Below are positions 27,231-37,170 of a stretch of 64,000 nt of DNA, piece by piece. The notes below the pieces were generated by a model. The model was given only the letters and a program-made list of their open reading frames with translations. It made no database searches and was not told the origin of the DNA. Position 1 is the first letter of the stretch; every line of letters starts with the position of its first letter. The position numbers were made by a program, and so were the translations under genes. This DNA is from Methanosphaera sp. WGK6 (GTDB taxonomy: Archaea > Methanobacteriota > Methanobacteria > Methanobacteriales > Methanobacteriaceae): positions 49,814 to 113,813 of the forward strand of contig NZ_JRWK01000006.1 of assembly GCF_001729965.1 (NCBI RefSeq). The letters run 5' to 3'.

Positions 27231-28910
27231 ATGCCTGTAATAAACTTTACATATGATGAATTATTTGAACAATTAGGAAAAGAATTACCAAAAGATGAAC
27301 TAATAAATATACTTCCAATGATTTCAAGTGATGTAGAATCCTACGATGATACAGAAGTAAAAGCAGAATTCTTCCCTAATAGACCGGACTACTATAGTGT
27401 AGAAGGAATAGTACGATCACTAAAAGGATATCTTGATTTAGAAAAAGGAATTCCTGAATACACAATAAAAGAAACAGACAATACAATCACAGTAGATAAA
27501 GAACTTGAAGAAATAAGACCATATGTAGCATCATGCATAATAAGAAATGTGAAAATTAATGACCAACAATTACGAAATATAATGGAATTCCAAGAACATT
27601 TACACTGGGTAATAGGAAGAGACAGAAAAAAAGTAGCAATAGGAATACATGACCTTGATAAAGTAGAAGGACCATTTTATTACAAAGCAGGAAATCCTGA
27701 TGAGGATAAATTCATACCACTAGAAACAACAGAAGAACTAACCCTAAATGAAATTCTAGAACAACATGATAAAGGAGAAAAATATGCAAAACTCATAAAA
27801 GACTTTGATAAATACCCATTAATAGTAGATAACAATAATAATATAATGTCTATGCCACCAATAATCAACAGTGACTTAACAAGATTAACAACAAAAACAA
27901 CAAACTTATTCCTTGATGTTACAGGAACAGATATCAATGCAGTAACAAACTCTTTGAATATAATAGCATCTAATCTAGCAGAAAATGGGGCAACAATTGA
28001 AACACTTGAAGTAAACTATCCTTACAGGGAAAATATAATCTATCCTCAATTTGAACCAAAAATAATTAATGTACATAAAGATAAAGCAGAAGAATACATA
28101 GGTATTGATTTAACAGCAGATAAAATAGTAGAAACACTAGAAAAAACAAGATTCAATGCAGAAAAAATAGATGAAAACACAGTAAAAGTAGAAGTACCAC
28201 GATACAGAATAGATATACTTCATGAAGTAGACATCATAGAAAATATAGCACTAGGATATGGATTCAATGAATTACCAGCAGAACTACCAAACTTCTCAAC
28301 AATAGCAAACCCTGATCCAAAAAGAGAATTTGATAAAATAATAGAACAAGTAATGATAGGATTATCATTCATAGAAGTAAAAAGTTTAATGTTAACAAGT
28401 GAAAACCAACACTACACAAAACTAAGAAAAGAAATAGAAGAAGACAGAGTAACCGTAGCACAACCAATCACACAAGATAGGACAATGATACGAAAATCAC
28501 TAATTAATAGTTTACTAGAATTCTTAGAAGATAATAAACACGAAGAATTACCACAAAAAATCTTTGAAATAGGTGATGTAGCATACATTGATACAACAAA
28601 AGAAACTCAAATGAAAACAGTTAAAAAATTAGCAGCAGCACAAATATCTTCAGTAGCAAACTTCACAACAATAAAATCCATAGTAGAATCATTTGTAGCT
28701 AATATGGGATTTACAATGGAATTAAAAGACTCTAAAAATCCATCTTTTATCCAGGGTAGATGTGCAGAATTCACAACAAAAGCATTAAATGACAATACAC
28801 CATTCACATTTAAAGGATACTTTGGAGAAATTCATCCAGAAGTACTAACTAATTTTGAACTAGAATATCCAGTAATAGCTTTTGAAGTAGAATTTGACCA
28901 AAAAGAATAA
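27231..28910 (+). CDS. pheT: Phenylalanine--tRNA ligase beta subunit
   Basis: This is the archaeal/eukaryotic-type beta subunit (559 residues), which pairs with PheS to charge tRNA-Phe. It begins PVINFTYDELFEQLG. It contains the B3/B4 region with FFPNRPDYYSVEGI and HWVIGRDRKKVAIGIHD, the B5 region YPQFEPKIINVHKDKAEEYIG, and the core start VPRYRIDILHEVDIIENIALGYG. pheS is not in the window. AAAGGAC lies before the ATG. Confidence 0.96.
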   Translation: MPVINFTYDELFEQLGKELPKDELINILPMISSDVESYDDTEVKAEFFPNRPDYYSVEGIVRSLKGYLDLEKGIPEYTIKETDNTITVDKELEEIRPYVASCIIRNVKINDQQLRNIMEFQEHLHWVIGRDRKKVAIGIHDLDKVEGPFYYKAGNPDEDKFIPLETTEELTLNEILEQHDKGEKYAKLIKDFDKYPLIVDNNNNIMSMPPIINSDLTRLTTKTTNLFLDVTGTDINAVTNSLNIIASNLAENGATIETLEVNYPYRENIIYPQFEPKIINVHKDKAEEYIGIDLTADKIVETLEKTRFNAEKIDENTVKVEVPRYRIDILHEVDIIENIALGYGFNELPAELPNFSTIANPDPKREFDKIIEQVMIGLSFIEVKSLMLTSENQHYTKLRKEIEEDRVTVAQPITQDRTMIRKSLINSLLEFLEDNKHEELPQKIFEIGDVAYIDTTKETQMKTVKKLAAAQISSVANFTTIKSIVESFVANMGFTMELKDSKNPSFIQGRCAEFTTKALNDNTPFTFKGYFGEIHPEVLTNFELEYPVIAFEVEFDQKE

Positions 28911-28998
28911 ATTATAAAAATAATTTACTCTCACCATCTCTTTTTTTTAATTATTTCTACTATTATTTATATAATATTTTAAAAATAATATTAGTTGG

Positions 28999-29006
28999 TA
29001 TATAGT
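28999..29006 (+). promoter_or_regulatory. Possible TATA box of a leaderless message
   Basis: GTATATAG lies about 22-29 bases before the ATG of the aldo-keto reductase, which has no ribosome binding site. That spacing would start the transcript at or next to the ATG. Confidence 0.35.
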
Positions 29007-29027
29007 TAATACAACATATATAATAAT

Positions 29028-30182
29028 ATGAAATATAGAATGCTTGGAAAAACAGGTATATCTGCTTCAATTCTAGGTTTTGGAGCAATGAGATTACCTC
29101 TTCTTGATGAAAACCCAGAACATGTAGATATTAAACAAACAGAAGCAATGATTGAATATGCAGTAAACAATGGAATTAATATGTTTGATACAGCATGGGT
29201 TTATCATACAACAGATAGAAGTAAACCTGGAGTAAGTGAAACTATTCTAGGAGATATATTAAGTAGTGGATTTCATGATAAAATACATATATCCACAAAA
29301 ATGCCTTCATGGGAAATTAAATCATGGGAGTATTTTGATTCAACATTAGATAAACAATTAGAACGATTAAAAACAGATCAAATAGACTTATTTTTCATAC
29401 ATTCAATAAAAGATTCATTTTATGCAGATATTAAAGAAAAAGGGTTGTATGAATTTGTAGACAAAGCATTGTCTGATGGACGAATTAAACATATTTGTTT
29501 TTCAACACATGGTTCCTATGAATTATTAAATCAAATACTTGATGATTATGATAAATGGGAGTGTGTATTAACACAATTAAATTATCTTGATGAAATGGAT
29601 AATCCTGGATTAAATGGACTTAAAAAACTAAATAAGCTAGGGTTAGGAACAATGATTATGGAACCATTACGTGGTGGAAAATTAGCACAAAATCAACCAG
29701 TACAAGTACAAAAAATATTTGAAAATTCAACTAAAAAATATAAACCAATAGAATGGGCATTTAATTATTTATGGGATAAATCGGAGGTAAACTGTGTGCT
29801 TAGTGGGATGAATAATTTAGAACAAGTAAAAGAAAACATAGCCTTAGTTGAAAATGCAAATATTGGTATGTTAGATGATGAAGATAAACAAGTTCTATAT
29901 GATGTTAAAAAAGAATATGATAATCTAATTAATATTCCATGTACTGAATGTAATTATTGTATGCCTTGTCCATTTGGTGTTAATATACCTAAATGTTTCA
30001 GAGAATATAATATGGATGTTATTGGTGATCAATCACTTAATTCTGTTCAATACAAGTTTCACATGCATGAAGATCGCCAAGCACATAATTGTGTTAATTG
30101 TAAAAAATGTATAGAATCCTGTCCTCAAAACATAGATATTCCAAAGCAACTTGAAATTGTAAAAAAACATTTTGGTGCATGA
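29028..30182 (+). CDS. Aldo/keto reductase with C-terminal ferredoxin domain
   Basis: The barrel part has YRMLGKTGISASILGFGAMRLP, MFDTAWVYH, and LDKQLERLKTDQIDLFFIHS. The C-terminal 80 residues hold two Cys groups, CTECNYCMPCPFGVNIPKC and CVNCKKCIESCPQNIDIP, for 4Fe-4S clusters. This type of oxidoreductase (COG1453) is common in anaerobes and takes electrons from ferredoxin-like chains. Substrate is unknown. The stop codon overlaps the next gene's possible ATG (ATGA). Confidence 0.93.
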   Translation: MKYRMLGKTGISASILGFGAMRLPLLDENPEHVDIKQTEAMIEYAVNNGINMFDTAWVYHTTDRSKPGVSETILGDILSSGFHDKIHISTKMPSWEIKSWEYFDSTLDKQLERLKTDQIDLFFIHSIKDSFYADIKEKGLYEFVDKALSDGRIKHICFSTHGSYELLNQILDDYDKWECVLTQLNYLDEMDNPGLNGLKKLNKLGLGTMIMEPLRGGKLAQNQPVQVQKIFENSTKKYKPIEWAFNYLWDKSEVNCVLSGMNNLEQVKENIALVENANIGMLDDEDKQVLYDVKKEYDNLINIPCTECNYCMPCPFGVNIPKCFREYNMDVIGDQSLNSVQYKFHMHEDRQAHNCVNCKKCIESCPQNIDIPKQLEIVKKHFGA

Positions 30183-30184
30183 TA

Positions 30185-30448
30185 ATGACAGTAGAAATTA
30201 AAGTAACTGATATTATTCCACGAATATTATCTGCTGATGTAGCAGCAGAAGAATTATTTCGTGAAATTAATAAATTAAATGATAATGAAGTAATACTTGA
30301 TTTTATAGGAATTGAATTTATGAGTATTTCCTTTGCACAGGAGTATTCCTATCAAAAAAGAGTTTCTAAAAAAATAATAACTGAGAAAAATCTTTTGGAT
30401 TCTGATAAAGAACTTTTATCTTTGTCTAAAAATTTATTTGATTCTTAA
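30185..30448 (+). CDS. STAS-like DUF4325 domain protein
   Basis: A small protein of 87 residues with VILDFIGIEFMSISFAQEYSYQK, the central feature of DUF4325 domains. It probably serves in protein-protein control. An ATG at 30179 overlaps the previous stop. The ATG at 30185 suits the GGTG site better. It is coupled to the aldo-keto reductase gene. No partner kinase or ATPase lies beside it. Confidence 0.7.
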   Translation: MTVEIKVTDIIPRILSADVAAEELFREINKLNDNEVILDFIGIEFMSISFAQEYSYQKRVSKKIITEKNLLDSDKELLSLSKNLFDS

Positions 30449-30480
30449 TTTTTTCTATTTTTTTATTAAAAAAAGAGTAT

Positions 30481-30501
30481 TAATAGGTTAATCACCTATT
30501 A
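30481..30501. terminator. Inverted repeat between convergent genes
   Basis: TAATAGGT and ACCTATTA form an eight-base stem with a five-base loop, covering the stop codon and the last codons of the YjbQ gene. T-rich sequence precedes it on the plus strand. It may act for both converging genes. Confidence 0.45.
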
Positions 30502-30898
30502 GTGTGATATGTATAGTTCTATTTCTTCGTGGTCCATCAAATTCTACAAAAAATATACTTTGCCAAGTACCTAAACTAATTTTTCTATTTATCACAGGTA
30601 ATGTTTGTGTAGGTGTTGTTAGCATAGATTTTAAATGACTTTTTGCATTATCATCTATTTTATCATGATAATAATTGTCATTTGGAACTATTTTTTCTAG
30701 AAAATTAATATAATCTTTTTTTAAGCCATCTTCATCTTCATTTATCATTATGCTGGATGTGGTGTGTTTAGTGGATATATTAATTAATCCTTCTTCTAGT
30801 CCCTGTTTTTGTATAATTTTTAATATTTTGTTTGTAATATTAATTATTTCAATATTTTCATGTGAATTGATATGTATTTCATCATGTTTTATTAGCAT
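30488..30898 (-). CDS. YjbQ / UPF0047 family protein
   Basis: This single-domain family is annotated as a secondary thiamine-phosphate synthase, though the physiological role is unsettled. INISTKHTTSSIMINEDEDGL, PNDNYYHD, HLKSMLTTPTQTLPV, LGTWQSIFFVEFDGPRRNR are all typical. Length 136 is normal. CGTGAT lies four bases before the ATG. It is followed on this strand by nothing and preceded by pyrI. Confidence 0.92.
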   Translation of the reverse strand: MLIKHDEIHINSHENIEIINITNKILKIIQKQGLEEGLINISTKHTTSSIMINEDEDGLKKDYINFLEKIVPNDNYYHDKIDDNAKSHLKSMLTTPTQTLPVINRKISLGTWQSIFFVEFDGPRRNRTIHITLIGD

Positions 30899-30913
30899 TT
30901 AAATCACGAATTA

Positions 30914-31375
30914 TTAGAATTGTGAGTCAATGTCATCATAATCCATAGTTCTTTCACAATAGTAGCATCTTAAAACAACAGGTTCTTTACTTTGCACATA
31001 GAATCTATCTTCTATTGGCTCATTAGAATGAGTTATACAATTAGGATTACTACATTTAACAACATCAGTAATTTCATCATTAAGCTCAAGATGTGATTTT
31101 TTAATATTTTCATAATCTCGTATAATATTAAGTGTTGCTTGTGGTGCTAGAAGAACTAATTTATCTACTTCTTCTTGTGATAATTCTCGACCTTCTATTT
31201 TTATAATATCTTTTTTACCCATATCTGATGATGTTACATTAATTGCAACCATGATTGCAGTTTCATCATCAGGTAAATTTAACATACTAAGAATATTCAT
31301 TGCACGATTTGCTTTTATATGATCAATAACAGTACCATTTTTTATACGTTTTACTTTTAATTCAGCTTTAACCAT
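30914..31375 (-). CDS. pyrI: Aspartate carbamoyltransferase regulatory chain
   Basis: Regulatory subunit of pyrimidine synthesis. The nucleotide-binding part has KVKRIKNGTVIDHIKANRAMNIL and the C-terminal part has four zinc Cys (CSNPNCI and CYYCE). The GTG at 31384 belongs to the ribosome binding site GTGAT, so the ATG at 31375 is the start (153 residues). pyrB is not in the window. It follows the TgtA fragments closely. Confidence 0.95.
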   Translation of the reverse strand: MVKAELKVKRIKNGTVIDHIKANRAMNILSMLNLPDDETAIMVAINVTSSDMGKKDIIKIEGRELSQEEVDKLVLLAPQATLNIIRDYENIKKSHLELNDEITDVVKCSNPNCITHSNEPIEDRFYVQSKEPVVLRCYYCERTMDYDDIDSQF

Positions 31376-31384
31376 TGTAATCAC

Positions 31385-31699
31385 TTATTCATCTAATTTC
31401 TTTATTTTTCGTGTTTTTATTGCTTGTCCTGTCATGAAATCATTTATTTCATAGCTGGATAGTAATGATTTACCACATGCTAATAATTCATCTTTTTTAT
31501 TAACAATTAATACTTCATCATTTCGTCTAATATTCTCATCACAGTCTACTACAAACTTGTTAAACACAGATTTTCCTTTACGTGCAAATGGTTCTGAATC
31601 TTCAGATACAACAACCCTCATATTTGGAGCATCTAAGAATTCATGTAATCTAACAGCACCTAAATCAGATAATATTAAGAAACCGTCATTTGCTCTCAT
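31385..31699 (-). CDS. PUA domain: detached C-terminal part of TgtA
   Basis: The 104 residues form an RNA-binding PUA domain (MRVVVSEDSEPFARKGKSVF, CDENIRRNDEVLIVN, LLACGKSLLSS). This is the C-terminal domain of archaeal TgtA rather than a free protein. The frame stays open upstream of the ATG and codes KIRHVFEGDENIVN, which is the usual link between the domains. The ATG overlaps the TGA of the catalytic part by four bases. The domain could be made by coupled re-initiation at ATGA or joined to TgtA by a -1 shift at the T7/A7 run at 31738-31744. Confidence 0.85.
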   Translation of the reverse strand: MRANDGFLILSDLGAVRLHEFLDAPNMRVVVSEDSEPFARKGKSVFNKFVVDCDENIRRNDEVLIVNKKDELLACGKSLLSSYEINDFMTGQAIKTRKIKKLDE

Positions 31700-33396
31700 A
31701 TTAACAATGTTTTCATCACCTTCAAAGACATGTCTAATTTTTTTAGTTTTTTACTTTTTTCAATAGTAATTTTATCTGGATTATCACCAAATAATGCATT
31801 ACCTGCACCAGTACCAAACTGGTAATCAGCAATATCTTTTAATCTGTCAAAATCATCAATTTTAGCCTCTGGTAATTCTAGTTCATCTTCGATTAGAGTA
31901 TATCCTGTTAAATTAAATTTATCAATAACTTTTCTGTGTATTAATACATTTTCATATTTATCAGCATATTTAACAATTAATTCTCTAATGAATTTCTTAG
32001 AATTCTCATCATGTATTGATGGTGACTCATTTTGTGCCAATGGATAGAATTCATCAAGGCCTAATGGAATTATTCCAAAGGGTACATCAGCAATAACAAC
32101 ATCACTATTAGTATAATTTGTGTTCATAGTATTATTTGAATAATAGGATGGTATTTTTGATGTGTATTTCTTAATATATTCTCTATTAACATATTTAGTA
32201 TATGGTTTTCTTGTATGTGGTAGAATTACTAGATTTTTGTTTTTTGGTTTTATGTTTGCTAAATGTTTGATATGTCTTGATACTTCTGATCTAGCTAATG
32301 ATTCATATCCTGTGTAGAAAAATGCTGTTTTTTTACTGCTTGGATTTAGTTTTTCCATGTCTTCTTGATATTCTTGTAATCTTCTAAGACCATCTAATAG
32401 GAATGGATGTGCTCTACATCTTAATTCTACTAACTTCATTAATTCTCCATCAACTATTGCTTGTCTTATTCTTCTTATTTCAGCAAAGCTTATATGAAGG
32501 TTATGTTCTGCTATGAGTTTTGCACGTTTTTCAGGTTCCATATGTTTTAATTCATCAACAGTATGTTCAGTACATACTCTACAACTACATGGCATTTCTA
32601 CTAAATCATCTAATCTAAGAGTACCATCAGGCATCATAAAACGACCTTTATTTGCATATAATATATATGCAGCACTGTCAAATAAATCACATCCCATTGC
32701 CGTTGCAAGAGCAAATAACATTGGATGACCTGCACCCATAAGATGTCTTGGTTTATTTTCTGGTAAACCTCTCATTGAATAAATAACAGCATCAACTAAA
32801 TCAGCATATCTATACATTTCCATTAATGGGACAACTGCACCTATAGGATATATGTCTGCATCAAATTTAGATATTTCTTTTGCACAATATTCTCTAAGAT
32901 CAGGAAATGTTGAACCTTGAACTACACTATTTAATAGTAAATTGGTACGTACTTTTGATGCTTCTTCTGCTCGTTCTATTGTTACTTCAAGGTCATTTTC
33001 AGCTTCTTCACGTTTAACATAAGGTGCTGTTGGTATATCGAGAGATGTACCAATATCGGTTCCAATAGCTTCCTGGAATTTAATTACTTCTTCATTAGTA
33101 ATGTCAATATCACCATATACTGATAATTGGAATGATCCTGAATCAGTCTCAATAGTTCCTGGGAAGTCTATTAAACTATGCACTCCTTCTTCTAAAGCTT
33201 TCTTCTTAAGTTTCTCATTCTTATATATAATATAAGAATTTGTTATTACAATTTCAGCTCCAAGTTTTTTAACATCAAGTGTTTGTTTACCTGGATGAAC
33301 TACAGGCATTAATGCAGGTGTTGTAACAGTACCATGTGGTGTTTCAAACTTTCCTACTCTAGCCATAGCATCTTTATATTTAATTTCAAAATCCAC
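31696..33396 (-). CDS. tgtA: Archaeosine tRNA-guanine transglycosylase, catalytic part
   Basis: It exchanges guanine-15 of tRNA for preQ0, the first step to archaeosine. IKYKDAMARVGKFETPHGTVTTPALMPVVHPGKQ, the catalytic Asp in ETDSGSFQLSVYG, HLMGAGHPMLFALA and the zinc site CSCRVCTEHT are all present, followed by the C-terminal C2-type region. The PUA domain is missing because the frame stops at TGA just after poly-A sequence, giving the odd ending LKKLDMSLKVMKTLLI. The start is GTG, in agreement with the family N-terminus. Confidence 0.93.
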   Translation of the reverse strand: MDFEIKYKDAMARVGKFETPHGTVTTPALMPVVHPGKQTLDVKKLGAEIVITNSYIIYKNEKLKKKALEEGVHSLIDFPGTIETDSGSFQLSVYGDIDITNEEVIKFQEAIGTDIGTSLDIPTAPYVKREEAENDLEVTIERAEEASKVRTNLLLNSVVQGSTFPDLREYCAKEISKFDADIYPIGAVVPLMEMYRYADLVDAVIYSMRGLPENKPRHLMGAGHPMLFALATAMGCDLFDSAAYILYANKGRFMMPDGTLRLDDLVEMPCSCRVCTEHTVDELKHMEPEKRAKLIAEHNLHISFAEIRRIRQAIVDGELMKLVELRCRAHPFLLDGLRRLQEYQEDMEKLNPSSKKTAFFYTGYESLARSEVSRHIKHLANIKPKNKNLVILPHTRKPYTKYVNREYIKKYTSKIPSYYSNNTMNTNYTNSDVVIADVPFGIIPLGLDEFYPLAQNESPSIHDENSKKFIRELIVKYADKYENVLIHRKVIDKFNLTGYTLIEDELELPEAKIDDFDRLKDIADYQFGTGAGNALFGDNPDKITIEKSKKLKKLDMSLKVMKTLLI

Positions 33397-33479
33397 TATT
33401 ATACATCCATTATTTTAATAAATTTTTTTCTTTTATTTATTTATGTTTTTTTTAAATGAAATAATTTATTAATTTTTCA

Positions 33480-35870
33480 TCATATTTTTTTTATTATATA
33501 AATATCTTCAAAGGTAGTTTTTAATTGAGGATATTTATCTAAATCAATTATAATACATTCATTTTCTTCTCTAAATTCAATATTTAAATCAAGTAGACTT
33601 TGTTTTTGAAATATCTTTGTCCAAACAAAATTATTTTCTTCATTTAGTAATTTATCAACTTTACCACTAGCTGCAGGGAAATTTACTAATCTAACAGCTT
33701 TAAATATATTCTTAATACTACCCTGTAAGTAACTGTAATTATTATTCAAAAACATGACATATCTAGTATCAGCTATATTTAGACCTTCAAAATATGATTT
33801 AATTTCTCCATAATTACTATCTAAGTAAATACTTCTTATATTTGTGTAGGTTGAAGTATATTCTTCTATTGTATTTCTAGTTTCATTATTAGATGAATTA
33901 TCATCAACTAAAATCACATCTAATATTATAAATCCAATATTTTGTTGGACAATACTATTTATAGTTCTGTCTAATTCAAGTTTAGAATTATCTTTACAAT
34001 AACATATAATTGAAATAGGATTGTCTCTATTGATATTTTCCTGAAGTTTTCTTGTTTTTTCATCATCAATAGTGATAGATAAAATAATTAAATCATAAAA
34101 CATTTTATTTGTTTTACTCATATTTTCTCTAAATACTGCGTCTAAATCCTGTTCTATAATCTTTTGATGAATAAATTTTTTTATTTGTCTAAAATATTCA
34201 TTTTTAATACGGGCTTCAGTATCATAAAAACTAACTCTAAGTGTATCCATTAGAGTATTATTATATTTTTGAATACATCCTTTTTTTTCAACAAATTCAC
34301 TTAGTATTTCAATTATTTTGGTGTAATGTGGTTTATTTCCTTTATAAAACATATATGGATTAATTATAGGATTACTTTGTTCTATAAACAAATTATCTGC
34401 ATTTGATAAAAATTTTCTTTTAAATAACTTAGATCCAATTGTCAATTGATTAATATCATGTTCTTGTTCATATTCCATATATTGTTCTATATTTGCTTGA
34501 GCTATACGTGATTTTCTGAAAATATTTTTAATAAATGCATCATCATAATTTATATTTTCATCATAAAATAGAACATACTGGCTGGTTATATAATTCATAA
34601 TTGAATTATAACTATTAAGTTTATCAATACAATCTAACTTAACTACATTAATATTATAAAATGTTTTTTCATATTCATGGATTAATTGACTTGTTTTATT
34701 AGAAATAGATGTATCTGTTATGAATATTAATTTCATGTAGGAAAATCCCATACTCTGACAAATAAATGTATAGACAATATTATTTATCTGAGTAAGTGTT
34801 TTGTCCTCACAGAATATTATAATAGATAATGGTATATCTAATGTTAAATCTCGTTGGATTTGCTGTATTTTTTCAATATCTGAATTCATAGATAAAATTA
34901 TCAAGTTATAAAAATATAAAAAAGGTTTACTTAGACTTTCTTGAATATCATAATACAGATCATATTCAACAATACATTTCAAAATAAAAGATTTAATATA
35001 ATTAAAAAACTCATTTAAATATTCGGATTTTATAACTTGTGTTTTATTTCTAAGAGTATGTATCATATACTCATAAAATGATTTGTGAAATTTATCATAA
35101 AATTTAGGATTATTTTTTAAATATGTTAAAGTCTCTTCTAATGAATCTATGATATTAAGAATGGATAAATCTTGTTGTTTCATAACGGAACCCGATCGTA
35201 TCATTCTATGATAGAAGTATTTATTAATTACAGAAACACGTTTTGCTGTTAGAAAAGTTTTAATAAAAAATGGATTGTCTTCAAAAATAATACCTTCTTG
35301 GAATCTGAAATTCAAGAATGATTTTTTGAATAATTTAGTATGGGGAGTAACTGATATTTTAAATAAAATATCACTATCAATATCTTCATGATTAAAGATT
35401 ATATGATTATAATCATCTAATACTTTTAGAGATAATCCATTATCTTCAACATATTCTTTCTTTTCAATATCATAGCGTCTAGCTTTAAACATGAGTAAAT
35501 CTAAATTTTGTTCTTCAGATTTATTAAAACAATATTCTAATGTTTCAAGGTCTAAATAATCATCAGAATCTACAAACATAATATATTTTCCTTTTGCATT
35601 ATCAAGTCCTATATTACGTGAGTAACCAGCACCATCATTTTCTTTATTTTGTAGTATAATTATACGTTTATCTTTTTGGGCATGATTTTTAAGTATATTT
35701 AGTGATGAATCAGTTGAACAATCATCAATACATATAATTTCAATATCTGTTAATGTTTGTTGTTCAATTGATTTTAAGCACTGTTCTAAGTATTGTTCTG
35801 TATTATAAATAGGTATGATTACGGATACTTTTATTTGTTTTTTGGTTCTAAATTTATCTAACAATGACAT
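33480..35870 (-). CDS. Three-domain GT2 glycosyltransferase, one domain apparently active
   Basis: Domain one (about residues 14-250) has a full GT2 set: VSVIIPIYNTEQYLEQCLKS, CIDDCSTDSS and FVDSDDYLD. Two more GT2-like domains follow, from about 345 (LSIIIFCEDKTLTQ...) and 620 (ISIICYCKDNSK...). In these the acidic motifs are changed: VLFYDENINY and MFLNNNYSYL stand where DxDD is expected. They may be binding domains. The gene lies with glf and other GT genes, so it probably builds galactofuranose-containing or similar surface glycans. A weak AAGG precedes the ATG. Confidence 0.85.
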   Translation of the reverse strand: MSLLDKFRTKKQIKVSVIIPIYNTEQYLEQCLKSIEQQTLTDIEIICIDDCSTDSSLNILKNHAQKDKRIIILQNKENDGAGYSRNIGLDNAKGKYIMFVDSDDYLDLETLEYCFNKSEEQNLDLLMFKARRYDIEKKEYVEDNGLSLKVLDDYNHIIFNHEDIDSDILFKISVTPHTKLFKKSFLNFRFQEGIIFEDNPFFIKTFLTAKRVSVINKYFYHRMIRSGSVMKQQDLSILNIIDSLEETLTYLKNNPKFYDKFHKSFYEYMIHTLRNKTQVIKSEYLNEFFNYIKSFILKCIVEYDLYYDIQESLSKPFLYFYNLIILSMNSDIEKIQQIQRDLTLDIPLSIIIFCEDKTLTQINNIVYTFICQSMGFSYMKLIFITDTSISNKTSQLIHEYEKTFYNINVVKLDCIDKLNSYNSIMNYITSQYVLFYDENINYDDAFIKNIFRKSRIAQANIEQYMEYEQEHDINQLTIGSKLFKRKFLSNADNLFIEQSNPIINPYMFYKGNKPHYTKIIEILSEFVEKKGCIQKYNNTLMDTLRVSFYDTEARIKNEYFRQIKKFIHQKIIEQDLDAVFRENMSKTNKMFYDLIILSITIDDEKTRKLQENINRDNPISIICYCKDNSKLELDRTINSIVQQNIGFIILDVILVDDNSSNNETRNTIEEYTSTYTNIRSIYLDSNYGEIKSYFEGLNIADTRYVMFLNNNYSYLQGSIKNIFKAVRLVNFPAASGKVDKLLNEENNFVWTKIFQKQSLLDLNIEFREENECIIIDLDKYPQLKTTFEDIYIIKKI

Positions 35871-35901
35871 AAAACTAACCTTCTTGGAGGAATACTATTT
35901 T

Positions 35902-37005
35902 TTAATTTATTTTTTCATGTTCTACTAATTGAAGTGCTTCTTTAATAATTTCATCCATATTCATATACCTATACATACCTAATCTTCCACCAAATAAGAT
36001 ATTATGATATTTTTTAGATAATTTTTCATATTTAGAATATATTTCTGAATTTTTATCATCATTCACAGGATAATATGCTTCATCACCTTTTTTCCAAGTT
36101 TTAGAGTATTCTCGAGTAATTATTGTTTTTTCAGAATCACTATTTTCAAAATGTTTATGTTCAATGATACGTGTATATGGAATTTCAGCTTCAGTGTAAT
36201 TTATAACAGCATTTCCTTGATAATTTGAAGTATTTTTAACTTCTGTTTCAAAGTCTAGGCCCCTATATTCTAATTCACCATAACAATAGTCGAAGAATTG
36301 ATCAATCATTCCAGTAAACAAGATTTTATTGGCCACATTATTCCATTTTTCTTTGTCTTCAAAGTAATCTACATTGGTTTTAACTTCAATACCTTCAAGT
36401 AATTTCTCTATAAGTTGTGTATAACCACCTATAGGAATTCCCTGGTATAAATCATTAAAATAATTATTATCAAATGTAAATCGTACAGGTAATCGTTTAA
36501 TAATAAATGCTGGTAGTTGTGTGCATGGTTTACCCCATTGTTTCTCAGTATAGCCTTTTATAAGAATTTCATATATTGTAGGTCCAACTAAATTTATTGC
36601 TTGTTCTTCAAGATTAGATGGGTTTTTAGTTTCATATTCAGATTTTTCATCTTCTATAACTTTTTTAGCTTCATCAGGAGTTTTTACTCCCCATAAACCA
36701 TAAAATGTATTCATATTGAATGGAAGATTATATAATTTACCTTTATAATTAGCAATTGGTGAATTAGTAAATCTATTGAATTTTATAAACTGGTTTACAT
36801 AATCCCATACTTCTTCATTACTTGTGTGGAATATATGAGCACCATATTTATGAACATTAATTCCTTCTATTTTCTCAGTATAGATATTTCCACCTATAGT
36901 ATTTCGTTTTTCAATAATTAAACATTTTTTACCTATTTTATTCATTTCATGTGCAAAAACTGATCCAAATAAACCTGATCCTACTATTAAATAATCATAT
37001 TTCAT
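35902..37005 (-). CDS. glf: UDP-galactopyranose mutase
   Basis: A flavoenzyme that turns UDP-galactopyranose into UDP-galactofuranose. The dinucleotide-binding start YLIVGSGLFGSVFAHEMNK, IEKRNTIGGNIYTE, HKYGAHIFHTSN, GYTEKQWGKPC and FGGRLGMYRYMNMD are typical. Length 367 is normal. GGAG lies seven bases before the ATG. The 31-base gap to the three-domain GT2 gene suggests one operon. Confidence 0.96.
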   Translation of the reverse strand: MKYDYLIVGSGLFGSVFAHEMNKIGKKCLIIEKRNTIGGNIYTEKIEGINVHKYGAHIFHTSNEEVWDYVNQFIKFNRFTNSPIANYKGKLYNLPFNMNTFYGLWGVKTPDEAKKVIEDEKSEYETKNPSNLEEQAINLVGPTIYEILIKGYTEKQWGKPCTQLPAFIIKRLPVRFTFDNNYFNDLYQGIPIGGYTQLIEKLLEGIEVKTNVDYFEDKEKWNNVANKILFTGMIDQFFDYCYGELEYRGLDFETEVKNTSNYQGNAVINYTEAEIPYTRIIEHKHFENSDSEKTIITREYSKTWKKGDEAYYPVNDDKNSEIYSKYEKLSKKYHNILFGGRLGMYRYMNMDEIIKEALQLVEHEKIN

Positions 37006-37170
37006 GATAAAACTCCATATACTTCTTAAATACTTTGATGTTATTTATAATTTTAATTCTAAAATACAAATGCTATATAAATAACCCTTTAGTTTATTAT
37101 TATATAATAATATATATTATAAGTAATAAATTAATGATTTCATTAAATTAGATAATAACTAGGGAATAAT

